From positions 12,955,001 through 13,019,000 of the forward strand of contig WPIO01000001.1 in the NCBI GenBank assembly GCA_009760855.2: a DNA stretch of 64,000 bases, in the 5' to 3' direction. The notes under the pieces were generated by a model. It was not told where the DNA came from. It saw nothing but the letters and a program-made list of their open reading frames with translations, and made no database searches. Both the position numbers and the translations under genes were made by a program. Source of the DNA: Cristatella mucedo (lineage: Eukaryota; Bryozoa; Phylactolaemata; Cristatellidae). Positions 15,685 to 31,000 of this stretch are shown here, piece by piece (position 1 is the first letter of the stretch; every line of letters starts with the position of its first letter).

Positions 15685-18600
15685 ATTGATTATTATATCA
15701 ATAGTAATAAAACAAATCAGATGATTTAACAGACTCATTTGTATAATGGCAGAAGAGCCTCAATGGCTATCACCATTACTTGCAGTGGGCAACAAAGGAT
15801 CGCCCACCACAGGACTCGAACCCACAACCTGGATCGTGAAGGCCGAGAACCTTACCTCATGGGCTAAGACCTGGAGGCTTGCTATAAAACTATAAGAATT
15901 TAAAAAACTAAGTTAGAAAAATTTGAAACCACAAGATATGATCTGTATCAAGAATAATATTAGGACCAAGCGGTGTGTGCCATCAGTCACGTTGGTTTGC
16001 AATGAGCTTTTTGAAAGACAATTCTTCTGAGTATCGTATCAGTTGAGAGCAGAAATGCATTGGGTACACCCGAGATTTTCCTTGGGAAGATAACATCATG
16101 GTCGGCCAAGTCTCTTTTTGAGCAACTATTCAGGTTTGAAACGGTTTGGTTATTTTGGTTTTTCACACTTGCAGCTATGGACCTGACACGAATTGTCGAA
16201 TCTTTGAAAGATATCGAGAAACCATGTATAAACAAAAATTGTCCCACAGCATTTCTGATAGAGAAGGTATAAAGAAACCCTATGAAACAGTTGTGAGCGT
16301 GCGTGGGTGTGTGTGCGCGCGCATTGCTAAACAGCAAACGACTTGGAGCACTCGGAACACAACCGAACTCAACGTTTAATCATTGACTCTGCTCTGTAGA
16401 CGTTTATCTAACCGGAGCTTCCGTCGTCTGTGCCCAGGGACGCTTCGCTCCGATTGGCCAGCGCCGTTGCTAACGCCAGCAGCAGGAACGCTGTGCCTCG
16501 ATTGGTCAGTCAAGGTCGAGAGGGCTCCCCAGCCTAGTACAGGCAGACAACAACATGTAGGCGCAGCACTGTAGTAGGCAGGGGTCTACTACGATCTCAA
16601 CAAAACCATTAACCAAGTCTGGACTCGCTGGGTCCACTACTAAAAAATAAAGAATTAAACCCATTAATTATAACCTCTACACACATAGTTAGTACCTGAT
16701 GTTTAGTATGGTTGTGAATTGTAATACATTTGTAGTTTTCAACCGTCAGCCTCCAAATAACTTCAAGTTGAGGCTGTCTCCCATGCAATACCCTTGCACG
16801 GTAGCAGGTCAACAGCTTTGTTACAAGTTTCAATAATTATTATTATTATATATTTGTATAGCACCATCGGAACTTAATCTCTCTCTAGGCACTTTACATT
16901 TGCTGCAACGGAAGCATGATCGAATGGTTAGTGGTAGCATGCTCAATGACAATAAGCATAACATGGTCAGGGGCGATATGCACAAGGTCAGCCTGTAAAT
17001 ATGGTTAGTGGCAGCATTCACAGTATCGGCACATATAAGCACACAGATGACAAATCACATTGACCCACTAAATGCAATGCAGTGATACATAGATGCATTT
17101 TTAGTTTTTTTTTCTAAACGTGTCTTTAAATCAGGGGATGTCGTGATAATAGTAGGGATCAAGTTCCACACTTTGGGAACGTATGAATTAGAAGAATTCC
17201 GCCATTTAGAAGTAGTCGCTTGAGTTGTCAGTCGGTCTCCCCCAAATTCACACGATAACAAACTGTGTCTTTCTTCGTGGCTTTTTCTGGTGTGCTTTGT
17301 ATGCCTTACGCATCTTAGAAGATACTTTCACATAGTACTTTGCCAAACTCCTCTTGATAATCTTTTTGGACACAGCAAAATGCCTCTGCTAAATCCAAGC
17401 AACCTCTTGAAGCGAAGATGACTAAATATGGCTATTTACTAGTCTCTTACTCAGCAAGCATAAACTAAAATTTTTGTTTAAAGCACCTATACTGCTACAC
17501 TTCTATGGATACTATTTTATAGTGCTATGTCCGCTTAAACCTAACTAATTCGGGTAGCAGCAAAACGCATGCTGAACGTTCTTATGTCCGCCCCGTGCCT
17601 AACAGCAAAACCGGAGAATTTATAAATATCATTGCCCTGACCAAATAAGCAAAGTTTTTGAGAAGCAATAGCTATTTTCTAGAGATAAGATTAACACACT
17701 TTGTACCCAAGGACAAACGAATTTAAATTGATTAGCTAGTGTTATTATTGTTATGATCTAAGAGAAATAGTTCTGACTTAAGTCCGGAACTAAATGAACT
17801 AGCTAGGGGATGGCCTAACCCATTTGACATTTATAGTTTCTAGTGTGCCTTGAACTGAATTTGCTGCCTGCTTTTTTGAAATGGTGTGACCGATTAGAAC
17901 TTGTCCCATTTGTCGGCAAGACGAAGTACAGTTTGAGCGAGTACACGAGAACTTGGAAACGGTTACTACAATGCCACAAAAAAGAAGCTGCTATGCAAGT
18001 ATCGGCAAAGTACGAGACGCCAGCTATCCTGTTAAGCGAGGGAAAACTCAGCACCAAGTCAGCACAAAAGATGAAGCTGAAAACAAACCGTGAGTGCTAA
18101 AACTAGGCTTAAGGGTTGACAAATATGCCCACAACCTACCTGTTGCTGGTACCTTCTTCATGCCTGCCACGGTTTTCTGCAGTCTGGGTGGCATTTGCTG
18201 CAGCCAGAGGTCCTCGGGAATCTTGACCCGCAGCGCTCTGCTGATCCGCAGCCTGCGCAGCCATTCGCCGGGCATTCAGCTCGGCGCTGGCAGCAATTCG
18301 CCGCTGCCTTTCAGCTGCAGCCTTCTCGTAGCGCTCTGCTTCACGACGGAGTGCTTCAGTATCATTAATGCTGATTTTCCTAGCCTCGGCTTGTCGCCAG
18401 TGAGGAGGCGTATAACTGCGGCTTCGAGATCTCGGTGGCGTGCGATAGCGCTGCAAGAATCGAGAAAGCTGTAGCTACTTATTTTGCTACGGGCGACTGC
18501 AAATCAAAACGTGTGGCAAGCTAGCCACGAGTCAAAGGTCAAGTGGGAACTTCTACATAAGTGGTTCCTCCACACAGTGCGTTTAACGAGTTTATGTCTA

Positions 18601-21600
18601 ATTTAATCTGTTCTCACTGCAATGCAATTCTACTTATTCTACAGATAATAGCATGCTCGGCAGGATTTTCTTTAGAATCAGGGGCAAGCCAGAAACACTG
18701 CACAAACCTTGACCATTTGATATGCAACGACCTCGGCCTAACAATGATAACGTCTGTCGAAATATACAGATAGTGCACATGCACACACTCGCTCGCACGC
18801 ACAGGCACACACACACACACAGCTTACCCACCTTAAAATTATTGAAGAAAACTATTCAGCACCTACTTCAGAGCAGTGCTTCCTACTGAAGATCGACCAT
18901 TATAGTGCAAACCACAACACAGCTACACTTTCCAATCTTCTAATTTATGCCAAGAATACATATGCAGTATGCACGGTAACAATAATAATACATGTGTACA
19001 GTACCCTCACGAAACTTAATCTCTTTCTAGGTACTTTACATTTGCTGCAAAGGAAGCATGATCGAATGGTTCATGGTAGCATGCTCAATGTCAACAACCA
19101 TACAGTCTGAATGTGGCACACATCTCGGCTGTCACAGGTCTAGGCGCTTGTCACTTTGAGTTCTTGCCGGAGTCAGGTACACAGCATGCAGGCCTGAGTT
19201 GGCACTAATCAACGGTTCTCGAATAACGCTAAGGCAATAAACACTTCCTCACTATGTCCCGATGGTTTTAGGTTCCAAATCTTGGCACTGTTGGCAGGCA
19301 AGCCTAGGACGCCAGTTGCCAGATCGAGACAGAAGTTGCTGCCTCGTCAAACGCTGAGATCAACTGAACAGCAGATCCATGTCTACGCTACCATAATAGC
19401 TCACTCTCATCCCATTGTGTGAGCTGCTCAATCTCAACATGGATGACAATTTGTCAGCCTGCCAGTCACCAAAGGCTCCCGTAGCTGAGGAGCATAATCA
19501 CATCCAGCACCACGCACGAAGACTCACTCGAAGTGAGAGCGGCTTATCGAAGGAAGCTGCACGAAGCTTTGCACGGACTTGCCAGCCAGCCATCCTCGGC
19601 ACATAGATGCCCAAGGCAACTGGCTGGCACGGGATGTCACGTGCACCAAAAATATAAGCATGCCACATGCCCAACCAACTTCGAAATCATGAAGAATAGA
19701 AAAAAATTAGCTTCGACTTTTTCTAATTTTGTCCAAGACCGAGGCAACAATGTTCACAGGCTGCAACAGAAGACTCCCAAATTACACTCAGTACAAAAAA
19801 TCGTTACACATGCAAGGGTAGTCGTTACATAAGCAAGGGCACTGAATGCTTCAGGGGGTACAAAGCTACACAAACCCTGCTCAGCCCCACTAGATGCTGC
19901 AGCAGCTACTGCACCCTAGGTACTCTCCAGCCCATGTGAGCAAACGAGAGACACACAGTTCGAGGTTAGTCTTGGGTTAACCTATAGCAGAGGTGCGCTA
20001 CATCAGAGGTGTGCCACGGGCAGGGTCGACAATGCGGGCCAGACAGTTTCGTGTAGCGCTGAATGAGTGCTGAATGAGCACAATCGATTTGGAGCAGCAC
20101 TCAAGCGAAGCAGCGGAGGCACACGGAGTAGTAGAGGGCTGGGCGCTGCTAGCAGCACTGACCAGCGATCCTCTGCCTTTCACTTTTCGTCCCTCTTTAT
20201 CATATCGGCTTCTCTCGTATCTGCTGTCCCTTGACAGCCGGCTATCTCTACAATAGGTAGAGAGCTTTCAACTGATTACGGGAGGCCAAACAGTGGCATC
20301 GAGCCGCAGCCGACAATGCACTGCCTCTGCTCGCCCGTACAGGATGAGAGCACTATGCCATTTACATAGTTCAGCCACAACAAGCTTGCCTGCGAGATAA
20401 ATCTGTAGCTGTCATACAGCAAAAGTCCACCCGTGTTGCCAGTCCCTCAGCATGCTTATACAGACCGGTTTGGTTGTGGTTCAACGCACATCGGCAGGCG
20501 AGCGAGCGATCCGAGGGGAGAGGGAGATTTATGGCTACCTTCTGCCCACATCCCACACTGCTCACAAGCTAGAGCTCCGATGCACAGCTCAAACACACAC
20601 GCGCACACACACATACATGCACGCACAACACACGCAGGTCCGGACACCCAAGCAAAAGAGGTGAGCCCCTTGCCAGGCTCAAGTGCACAGGGCAATGTTG
20701 AGTAAGTCTAAAAAAAAACGACTTGGACTTCGGCAGCAGACACACGAGCTGCATTAATCAAGCTTCAAGTTGCTTCAGCAGAAGACTCGCTGTATCAAGC
20801 AGACATGAAAACGTCGGTATGCTCTTTCACTGGAAGGTTATGATCAATAATCACGATACTGGACATAATTGCACCAAACAGGCAGCAAGCAAAAACAACC
20901 AATAGCACCAAGAGAGTAGTTAAAGGGCGATGAAGGCCTACCTCACATCCGAAGCAGCGGGTTTTGAACTGCCACCACCATTTCGACGACTGCTCTCAGC
21001 TCTACAACATAACGGTACTCCAAAAAGCATATTTTATTGATAAATACATCAAATTTATTCATCCACCACACTTTATGTACTACCGATCACCATTTCAAGA
21101 AAGAGAATACAAAATTCCCAAAACAGTAAGACTCATACTTTATTAGCAGGGCAATAACCTAGAAGCCCATGAACTAAGTGAGCAGGCACTAGAGCCAAGC
21201 AGTTGCTCTGGCTCCGGTTTTGTTTCTAAGAGAGGCATAATTTCGGACCATCTAACAGCATGCCAGTCTCGTTGATATACGATGTTGGACGTTCATGAAT
21301 GGGTCGCAACATTTTGGCAACCTTTACAAAAAACCTTCATAAAAATCCTTGCCTGCCAAATAAATAAATGAAAGGCACAAAGTTAAGGAAATTACAGTTT
21401 ACACACAATATAACTGATATTGTGTGACTAAGTTTTACACAGCAAATTAATAAATCTACAAAAGGCGACAGCTTGGACTAGCAGACTAAATGCTGCACCT
21501 AAATCTAGGCCATGAGTGGCTGAGGGTTTGGCAGCTGCCCAGAAGTGGCCACTATTAACCGTCTGCAAAATAGCAGCAATATAACAACAGAATGTCACAT

Positions 21601-24469
21601 AAATGATTATAAACAAAGCATACAAAATGTTTCTTAAAAGCACGCCTCTGAATCTTTTGCAATGATGTCCTAAGGCTGCAGTGTCCATACAGCCGGTATC
21701 CTGTGCGGGCAGCCTAGTGACTGACTGGTATGAACTTGTACAACAAATGATTTTACATTACAGCCCAGTGATAAATGCTCTAAACAAACTTCATACAAGC
21801 AGCTGGTAGCCAGCTTATAAGTGGGCCCCTAGCAGAGACAGTGCTATGGAGCTAGGCTTGGGGCTTCAGATAATAGAAAATAAAATTGCTTAAAACTTGT
21901 CGCAATACAAAAGAGGCTGTTGAATCAGCTAGTATCTTTTCTATTGTAAACCAAGGGGCGTCAGGTTGCCTGGCCCTGGCTCAACATGCTCTAGCCACCA
22001 AAGTCACTAAAGCAAACCTTCGTGGTTGGCAATTTCAAATTTCTCACTGCTGTTTACAGTCATTAAGCAGGGCTCAGAACTCTAGTAAAATAATAGCATT
22101 TGGGGCATGCTTCAGCTCACCATCTCAAAATGAGCTCTACACTCTATGTAGAGTGTACAGAACCACACTAAACAGGCATACATTAAAAATCTATTTTTTT
22201 CTTTAGATTTGATTTAAGCAAGTAGTTTTTGTGGGTTCCCTGGAGACAGCTAGTCCAAACGACAGCAGCCACTTTAATCGCCTTTTATTTGCCTGTGTCC
22301 ATGAATAACGATAGCTTGAGGTTGTCACAGATCGTGGATCAACTTTCCAAGACAACAAGTGCACTTCCCTTTCTTTCTAGTGCTATAATATCCCTTGAGG
22401 TATTACAGAGGTTGAAAGGAAATTCGGCAGATGGTTCCGACAAACTCTACACACATTTATTATGCTTTTCTTGAAGGAAGTAGGCTGTGCACATCTACAC
22501 AAGGATGGATATGCATCGTCTGGCAAACATTGAACTTTCAACTGCCCCCAGTCAAGAAATAAATGCAGAAACTACTACCCAGAATACACTATCCAAAATA
22601 TTCGAGCTTACACTTCAATAACATTCAATAACCTGGTGTTGCAATGCCACCAACCACATGAAGCAAAAAACTGCATCTGGCGTTTCAGCCAAGGCAAAGG
22701 CTACAGTCCTTGATCTTCACAATCGACTGTCATATAAGCTCCGAGATGATAAACATTCTAGGACTTCAGCATGCTGCATTAGCCCGACACATAATATCAG
22801 CCTGCATGCTAATTAGCAGCTATCTCGAGCCCGGTCTTCTTATTCATTTATTAGCATCTCTTTCATTCACTTCCATAACTGTAACTTGCAGTCCCACATA
22901 AGTTTAGCTGATTCAACATCATCATTTGTATAGCGACAGAAGACCATTAACGGCTATTTCCACTAGTTGCAGTGAAAGAATCGCCTGCTGCAGGATTCGA
23001 ACCCACAACCTGGGCCGTGAAGAGTAAGCACCTTACCTACTGGGCGAAAAGGGCTCTTTTAGTGCAGAACTACATCGTCACATTTAAGGAACAGTGCATA
23101 CCTGTAGCATGTAAATTTGAACATGAGACATACTGTCATATTTGCAGGATACAATAAACGTAGTTGTGAACAGACATAGGCAAGATGTGAGACATGCACC
23201 ATACACTATGAACCACTTGAAACTAACTTGGGATCTATCGGCTGCTCTTTTTTATCAGAAGGTTCTTCCTTCCTGCTATCACTTCTATAAAGAAATCGGT
23301 TCTGTGGTATTTCTGGAATCTCTTCAGGGCGAACAGATGACACGTAGGCTGGCTCATCGGGTTTGTGGTCAGTTGTTGGAGCATTGGTCCTAAAACAATG
23401 CACGTAGACAGTCAAGTCGGCCTCGAGATCAGAAAATCTGCTCGGAATGCATTAGCAATCAACATTCAGCCACTGACTACCCATGATGCACAGATCGCGA
23501 GCAGTTGCCAGTTGATACCGTAAGAGCAGGAATCAGGAGGTACAGGTAGGAACTTTAGGAGAAAACTTGCACATATACACAACTATATTATGCTTAGGTA
23601 GGAAATCAACAAATCAACAGCACCAATTGCTCGATGAATAAAATGTCAACTACATCTGAGGCCTCCTAGAATTTATGCACCATCATTGGCCAATAACTGT
23701 CAGTCGCATTAATCTAAAGTGATGCGAAATTAATAAAAAAAAATTCACACCACCTATTACTTGATGGTGTGAAATGGGCTGGGGACTACATAAAAAATCT
23801 GTGTCACTGCTCAAGCGATGTCTAGCTAATAAAACAATGAAGTGGGATGAGAGAGAGGGAGAGGGAGAGAGAGAGAGAGAGACAGAGAGAGACAGAGACA
23901 GACAGACAAACAGACAGAGAAAGATCAACCTTTCCCAGATAGATAGAAAGAGACAGATGGAAAACAAAGTAAAACAAGTTAAGAGTAGCAGATTCAACAG
24001 CATTGTTTATTCCTCAGCAGAAATGGTGCTACAATGAGTTTCACATCTCCCAGGGTGCTGTACAAGTCTTGTTATTACTACTACTATTTAAAGAGTGGCA
24101 GAAGAGCCTTAGCAGATATCAACCTTACATCGAGCAATAAAGAATTGTCTGTAGCAAGACTCGAGCCCATCCTGGCGCGTGAAGTGCAAGCATCTCACCC
24201 TTGGCCTAAGACTCAGAGCCAGGTACAGAAAAAAGAATCACTTTACAAACGGAAAGAGACAGACATTTGACACACAACAAAAAACAGGCAGGCAGACAGT
24301 GGGATGCGAAAACACGCTCGCGCACACATACACAGAAATGAACAGCATTTAAGCATATACACTCCTTCACAAAAGTCTTGTTTCACTGCGCATGGTGACG
24401 TCTACTTGGTTCAGGCAGATGGCTTTCGGCTTAGCATACAGACAAATTACACCATCGATTTCTTTGCAC

Positions 24470-24547
<78 letters not shown>

Positions 24548-27500
24548 TGCGTAATTGTGTGCCATTAAAACTATAATTGGATATCACGCCTCTCTGGTCT
24601 GTAATCTGTAAATTCACAGAAGCATTTAGTCTGTCAACTTCTTACAAGTCTCCGGTATAACATTACCCAAGTAAAGTAGTAGTGCAGTCTACAGTTCTTA
24701 ACAAGTTGTAGCAGGGATATAATAAGACCTAAAACAGAACTCCAACTTACCCCAAAGATGCTTTATGGGGTTTAGGTCATGACTGACTCGGCCAACTCAT
24801 TACTCTTGACACCTTTAGAAAAACCTCAATGACATTTCAGTTTTGCCAAATGAGGATGCTCTTAAATTTGTTTACTAATAAATCCTGAATTTTTATACGT
24901 ACAGCACCCTAAATACCACTCTGTGGTTCCTGTTACCCCAGCCTAGCATAAAGGTATGAGGCAGCCACTGACCAAGAATCTTGTCTATGCCCCAATAGTG
25001 TCTAAACTTGGGTCTGGCATCATTTTCAGGGCAAAATAGCCAATTTTTCATATTTTAATGGAAGCCATGCATTGGATGTGTTGATGACACGTGTAGAAAT
25101 ATTTATGCAACCTAAATCAGAAATAAACTCCTGCCGTGCGGTAACAAGCAGAACAGAACATTTTAAATTGCATGTAGATCTGTGAAGTATTGGCCAACTT
25201 ATGGATTTTACAAGGCACAAACTACACTGTAAATGAAGCCGTTTAAATGTCACAATCACGCACCTTAACAAGCTGCATACATGATGTATAAAGATTCCGC
25301 AAGTTTGAAGAGAAGTTGCATACGATGTTGGGATGGGAAATTATATATTTTTTAGATATGTTGCTTCCGGGTTAAACGTGGTTTGCATAATAACTTTTTT
25401 CCTATAATGTGGCAATCGTCAAAAACTTCTGACCCCCTTCATGACAGGTTTATCTTCCGAAAAGGTTACCTAGGCAAACATTCGATTGTTGGGACACATG
25501 TGTTCAGTATTTTCTCGACTTACCCTAAACCGCAACATAACAAGTAGCACAACTAAAAGAAAAAAGACTCGTGCATCTTCACAGTTCTGCAACAATAGAC
25601 AATAGACAAAGGTCAGGTTAAGGGCATGTGGCATTGCAATATACAAGCCAGAAGAGGGGTACATGGTGGTGCACAGTACGACTTTAACTACCTGTCTGCG
25701 ACTTTCGACACACGTTTTTTGTCCGCCGATTTCGATTTCTTTGACTTCTTCTCAGCTTTCTTCTTACGAGCTGCAGAGGTAGAGCTAGCTCGGGAGCTCT
25801 CGGACGATGAGCTCGACGAACTTTCTTCGGAAGAGTCTTCACTGCTACTACTGCTGCTGCTGCTGCTAGCCACAGGCTCCAATATCTTTTTTGCTAGTAA
25901 AGTAACAAACACAAGATGCATCTTATTCTTCTTGATATAATCAGTAAGGTAAGGTGGCCTTCCTTTTGATAAGCAGCTACGCTACCCTGTGCACGAAGCA
26001 CAGTGGCTCAACAAATTTAGAGGCCGGGACACTGCCGAATCCCAGACAGCAATAAGGATGGGCTCTTACAGATTATAACGAGCCAAACTTCTTTTGATTA
26101 GATTTGCCACTCCTCGGGCCAGACACGCAGGGATTACTTGAAAAGGACATGTCCAGGCCACAGATAAAAAATGTGTGCTTTATGATGCCAGCAATATCTC
26201 TAGTAAGCAATATATCTGCACCTGCCAGCCACTATCTTAAACAAAAGAGAACATATTTGCACTAAATGAAAATGAAAAAATCCAATCCAGTTACACAGGT
26301 CAATCTGGCTCTCATTTGCACCTTAACAGTTCTAGCAACCCAAAGGAACAGCAAGCAAGATCTATTACAGGAGGAGTGACAATGGTTCATGCACTTGAAG
26401 TACACTGACTACTTAATGCTTGTCTTTATCTCTGTTGTCCCCAAATGTTTGCATGGCAGGCATCCCAATGAGCCTAGTGAGCTGCAACATAGTGCATGTA
26501 CCAAAGTTCTCCAGACAGTCAAAAATGAGCAGATCTGGCCGTTACTAGGGTTGCCAGTCGACCTATCAGAACTACTCCCCAAACAGGCCAGGCGCCGTGT
26601 CAGCCACTTTTCTGAATCAAATCGTTTAGCTAAACCTCGTCCGAACCTCAGTCTTTGGAGACCGTGCGTTTAGTTCGTATGTTCTCTAAGCCTGGTACTC
26701 ACTTTTGACTGATGTCACATCTCTGACTTAAAATTAAAAAAGTTAAAAATTCACGTGTTTTGACAGTATTTGCTTGGTCCTCGTGATGTGTCCTTTGATG
26801 TGCTTGTGATTATCGACCCCTGTCACCTGCTCCTTGGTCACTCTTTTTGTCCTCCACTTGCACCAGGATGGCATACAATGGCACTGATGGCACTACAACA
26901 ACTAGGCAATTCCTTCACGGGATCAGGTTCAAGAAGTAATAGAGGTAATAAAGGGAAAAGACATAATAAAGACCATACTCCTTCTGAACATACCTGTTCT
27001 CCCTTTATAATAATAATAATAATGATAATATATTTGTATAGCCCCCTCAGAGATCTCGTTATAGGCGGTTTACATTTGCTGGAAAGGAAGCATGATCGAA
27101 TGGATGCTAAATGTCCATCTAGCTCATCGAAACCCTGGTGCATCGAAGCATTACTAGCATCCGGCACCTAAACCAACCAACTTCTTCTCCTATCTTCCTT
27201 TCTACTTCAGAAGCAACCACCTAGGTTAGCCCCTAGAAGCCCAGTGTCAGCACAGACCTCAGTGCCTGCTATTGCTCACATAAGCTTTCGGGAGCTCACA
27301 CAAGATTGCCGAGCTTACCGCTTGGATTCAAGCTGACTTGGCTTTTGTGTCAGTTTGTCTGCCACGCACTGCACGTTACTGAGCAAAGATATGGGAGGCT
27401 AAATTAAAAACCTATTGACAACTGGCACTACAAGCCGAAAATTGTGCATGAAATGCTAGAATTGGAAGTGAACTGCATACTGGACTATTATGCATAAGTT

Positions 27501-28025
27501 CAAGATTCTGGAATACTCTGTAAAGTGGACTACCATATCTATCAGTTGGAAAACGATCCAACCGAGTTTCAATCGACTGGAGGAAAAGAAAAATGTTTAA
27601 CTCATACTTGGCTTAATCCTGACTGTGCCCATGCCTATCCCCTTCATGCATACACAAAAACTCCGCAACAATGAACAAACAATCCATGGGATTTGTGTGC
27701 TCTTATACTGTTGGACATGCGGCGTCCACTTGAGGTCGATAGTTTGTAGTGGCACGATCAACCTAGCCGAGCTTCCTTGCGCCTATAGTAGCAGCAATGC
27801 ACTTATCTATATCTATGGGCCTGCAGAACAAAATAATCCAGCCACAATACAAAAGGGGAAGACGTATCCAAAACAGCTCCGTGCAGTGTGTGGCACCTAA
27901 CTGAATACAGCTAGATATGAAACTTATGAGTTCCTCATCTAGTGTTTTCACAGACGAATATATTGCAAACAGCACCAGCCGGACCCATGGCTCTAGATCA
28001 AAGAGGAACCCCAGTGGCAGCAATT

Positions 28026-28058
<33 letters not shown>

Positions 28059-31000
28059 AGAAGGAGAGGGATAGAGGGAGAGAGGAGAGACAAGGAGACA
28101 GGAGAGAAAGAGAGACTCTGTTGCCAGCAGTTTCACCAGGCCTATCATGGCAAGCAAAAGGTTGGTGGTACGAGACAGGTTACAGTGACCAGCTTCGGCC
28201 AGTTGCTACCCAACTATCCACGGTGCACTGCATTGCGCCTGCCACTGGCAACTCCTCTAGGTGCCGAAAAGGTTTGGCCCAGTGGCAGGCTAAGGTGCTT
28301 GCAGCGAACCAAGGTCAAGGCGAATGCACCTGATGGCCGAGTTCGTGGGCTCGAGCCCCGTAGCATACGTGATGCACTGAATAGAGATTAAGTTCCCTGA
28401 GGGCACTAAACAAATGAATTACTTTCTTTTTCTTTTGGGTTTGCCTTCCCTCTCAGATGAGGGTAGCAGTGTTATGTACGCTCGTAGACTTTCTACCTCA
28501 CATCCCTCAGGCACTTGGCCATTACTGCACTTACCACCACGGACGAATGCATGCACTTTGGCAGCCGGTTGAGACTAATGAGTTTGCTTTATAAATTCAA
28601 AACTAGCAAGGCAATCCTCTCTTAAAGCTAGCTAGTGTATATCCGCAGCAATATGACAACGGGAGTAGGATAGGATATGAGCTGGCGTTGATGCAGCTTC
28701 AACCCGTTTTACTAAGCCCATCGCACATAGTATTTCCAAATGCCATATCTTACTACTTGTGAATACAGGCTCAAAACTCTGTAAGTACATCACAGTACTT
28801 AGAACGGGTAACCGGCTCAATCCACCACTCCCGTTGCTTACGTTTTTGGACACGCACGAGTTCACCACAGTTGGCGACACGAACGTCTGCAAATGGACGA
28901 TTTTTCCCATCAGTGGACTGACTCTCTATAAGCCGTACAACATCCTGTCCTTTTAATACTTCTCCAAATATAACGTGGATCCTACAGTCATAGAAAGGGC
29001 ATACGAAGCAGCTTAAGTAACACAGCCAGGCAATGCATTCAATGGACCAATTAAAACATAAGGTGCACGGTTGCAGTCTCAGCAACTGCTGACTTGGTAC
29101 CCAACCCCACCCCTACCAAAGGGCAGAACAAAAGATAAGCAAGGCAATTTTGGTTGATGAATGCCTACAATGTGGACACCCACAATGCTGCACACATCCT
29201 ACATGTATTACATATGCACACTACTGCATCCACGGCTTAAGCTGTTTTACATTTTTTAAACATACGACTTGAAGACGATAGGCATCGATGGCCACATGCA
29301 CCAGGGCACGTGCATCTCTTAAGCATGTTACAATGTACACGAGTCCGACCATAAAGTCATGCAAGTTACACCCACAGTGGATTCAACCGCCGGATTGTGG
29401 GTAGCCCAGTTTTGTCATCGTTAATAAAAATGAATGAGGACAATTGCACACTGGTTTTAGTATTTATTCATTAAGATATACTGTAAATCCATATTATACT
29501 AATACAGATACATAATATGCTTACTTAATATGAAATGGGCCAAGTAACTGTTCAGGGATCCCTGCGGCAGGAAGTTCCCATCAGCAGTACTAGCTTCCTG
29601 CAGTTTACTTTTGCCTAGGAAGCACTAAAGACTTTCAAAAACACAGAAGTAGATTAAGCAATATATTTTCTAATGTAATGCTTGATCGCCCCGAGCAAGG
29701 TCTGGCTGAAGTCGTGGGCTCGAGCCCCGAGGCACATGGGAAGCACCCGAAAAAAGATTAAATTCTCTTGGGGTGCTATACAAATGAATTTATTTCAAAC
29801 CAGCGAGTTCCAAAGTATGCATGATTAAATTACGATAAAGAGATTGACTATGCTTTTGAAGTGCTTAGGACCATTAGCCCCCTGTTACACATGGATAATC
29901 CCCAGCGGTGAGCTCGCTAAACCAACATCCAGTACCAGCCTGATTAATACAGCTCGGCCTATTCTTTATTCCCCTTACTTGGAGTAGCACACTGAAAGGG
30001 AAGTGCCACACAGGAGGCATTCCAGTTCATCTTCTGGACAGCTCGGATCCATTTTTCATTGGATTTCCCTTTTTCCTTCAATTTCTGTCTGGAACAGCTA
30101 CGGGCAAATGCTCGCAAATGGTGTTCAAATACTGCCTTCTCCCTTGGGGCCAAGGTAAAGGACCTTGAGGTAAAGATGATCAAGAGCACCAACCCACAGG
30201 TCGATGAATTGAGTAAGACTACAGAAATGGCCTAGCCTGGCATACATAAGGAGATAATTTCTTGTTGAAATTGATGCACGAATAGTGGAACCTCAAGCAA
30301 AAACCTATTAAAGCCCCTTTTTAAAGAACGCCCACATAACTGAGGGCACGGCATGAAGCTTTAGGCCAAAACGTTGCTCATACTTCGGTCCTTCGAAGCT
30401 ATGGCATAGTATAGGTCATCCGGTCTTCTTAGCAACTGATTGTTCCAGCTGCCAAGATTCCCTGTAGATCTAGCAGGGTATGAAATGCATAAGACTGAAG
30501 GCGAAGCATGTCTTAATCGCTGAAGCATGGGTGTGCACACTGCAAACAAACAAATACAAGTGTTTGGAAATTGCTGCTCATCAACCCGAGGATCAGCCTC
30601 CGAGGCCGACAAGACACTTCCGGTAGCTTTCCGTCTCATTTCTATGCACTAAGATACTCCTAGGTAATTCAGACAGCACCACATACAGGTACTGTGACGG
30701 TTGGTAATGCAAACCTCTCCCTCGATCAGTACTCCGCAAATAGCTTGAATGCTAAAATGTATCACTAGTATAAACATACCCAAACGGGCAATATGTCCTA
30801 GAGTCCTTTGCGGCAAATGTGAAGCACCTAGAAAGAGATTGAGTTCTATGAGGGCGCTTTATCAAGTGTATTATTATTAGACCTCTAGACTGACTGGTGC
30901 GTTCCTATGCTAAGCAACTCCCAGCAAAATCCAATTTTGCCTCCTTGACATGATCCTAGATAGGCCAGTCGTCATAAGAGTGAGAGATATCAAACTAACA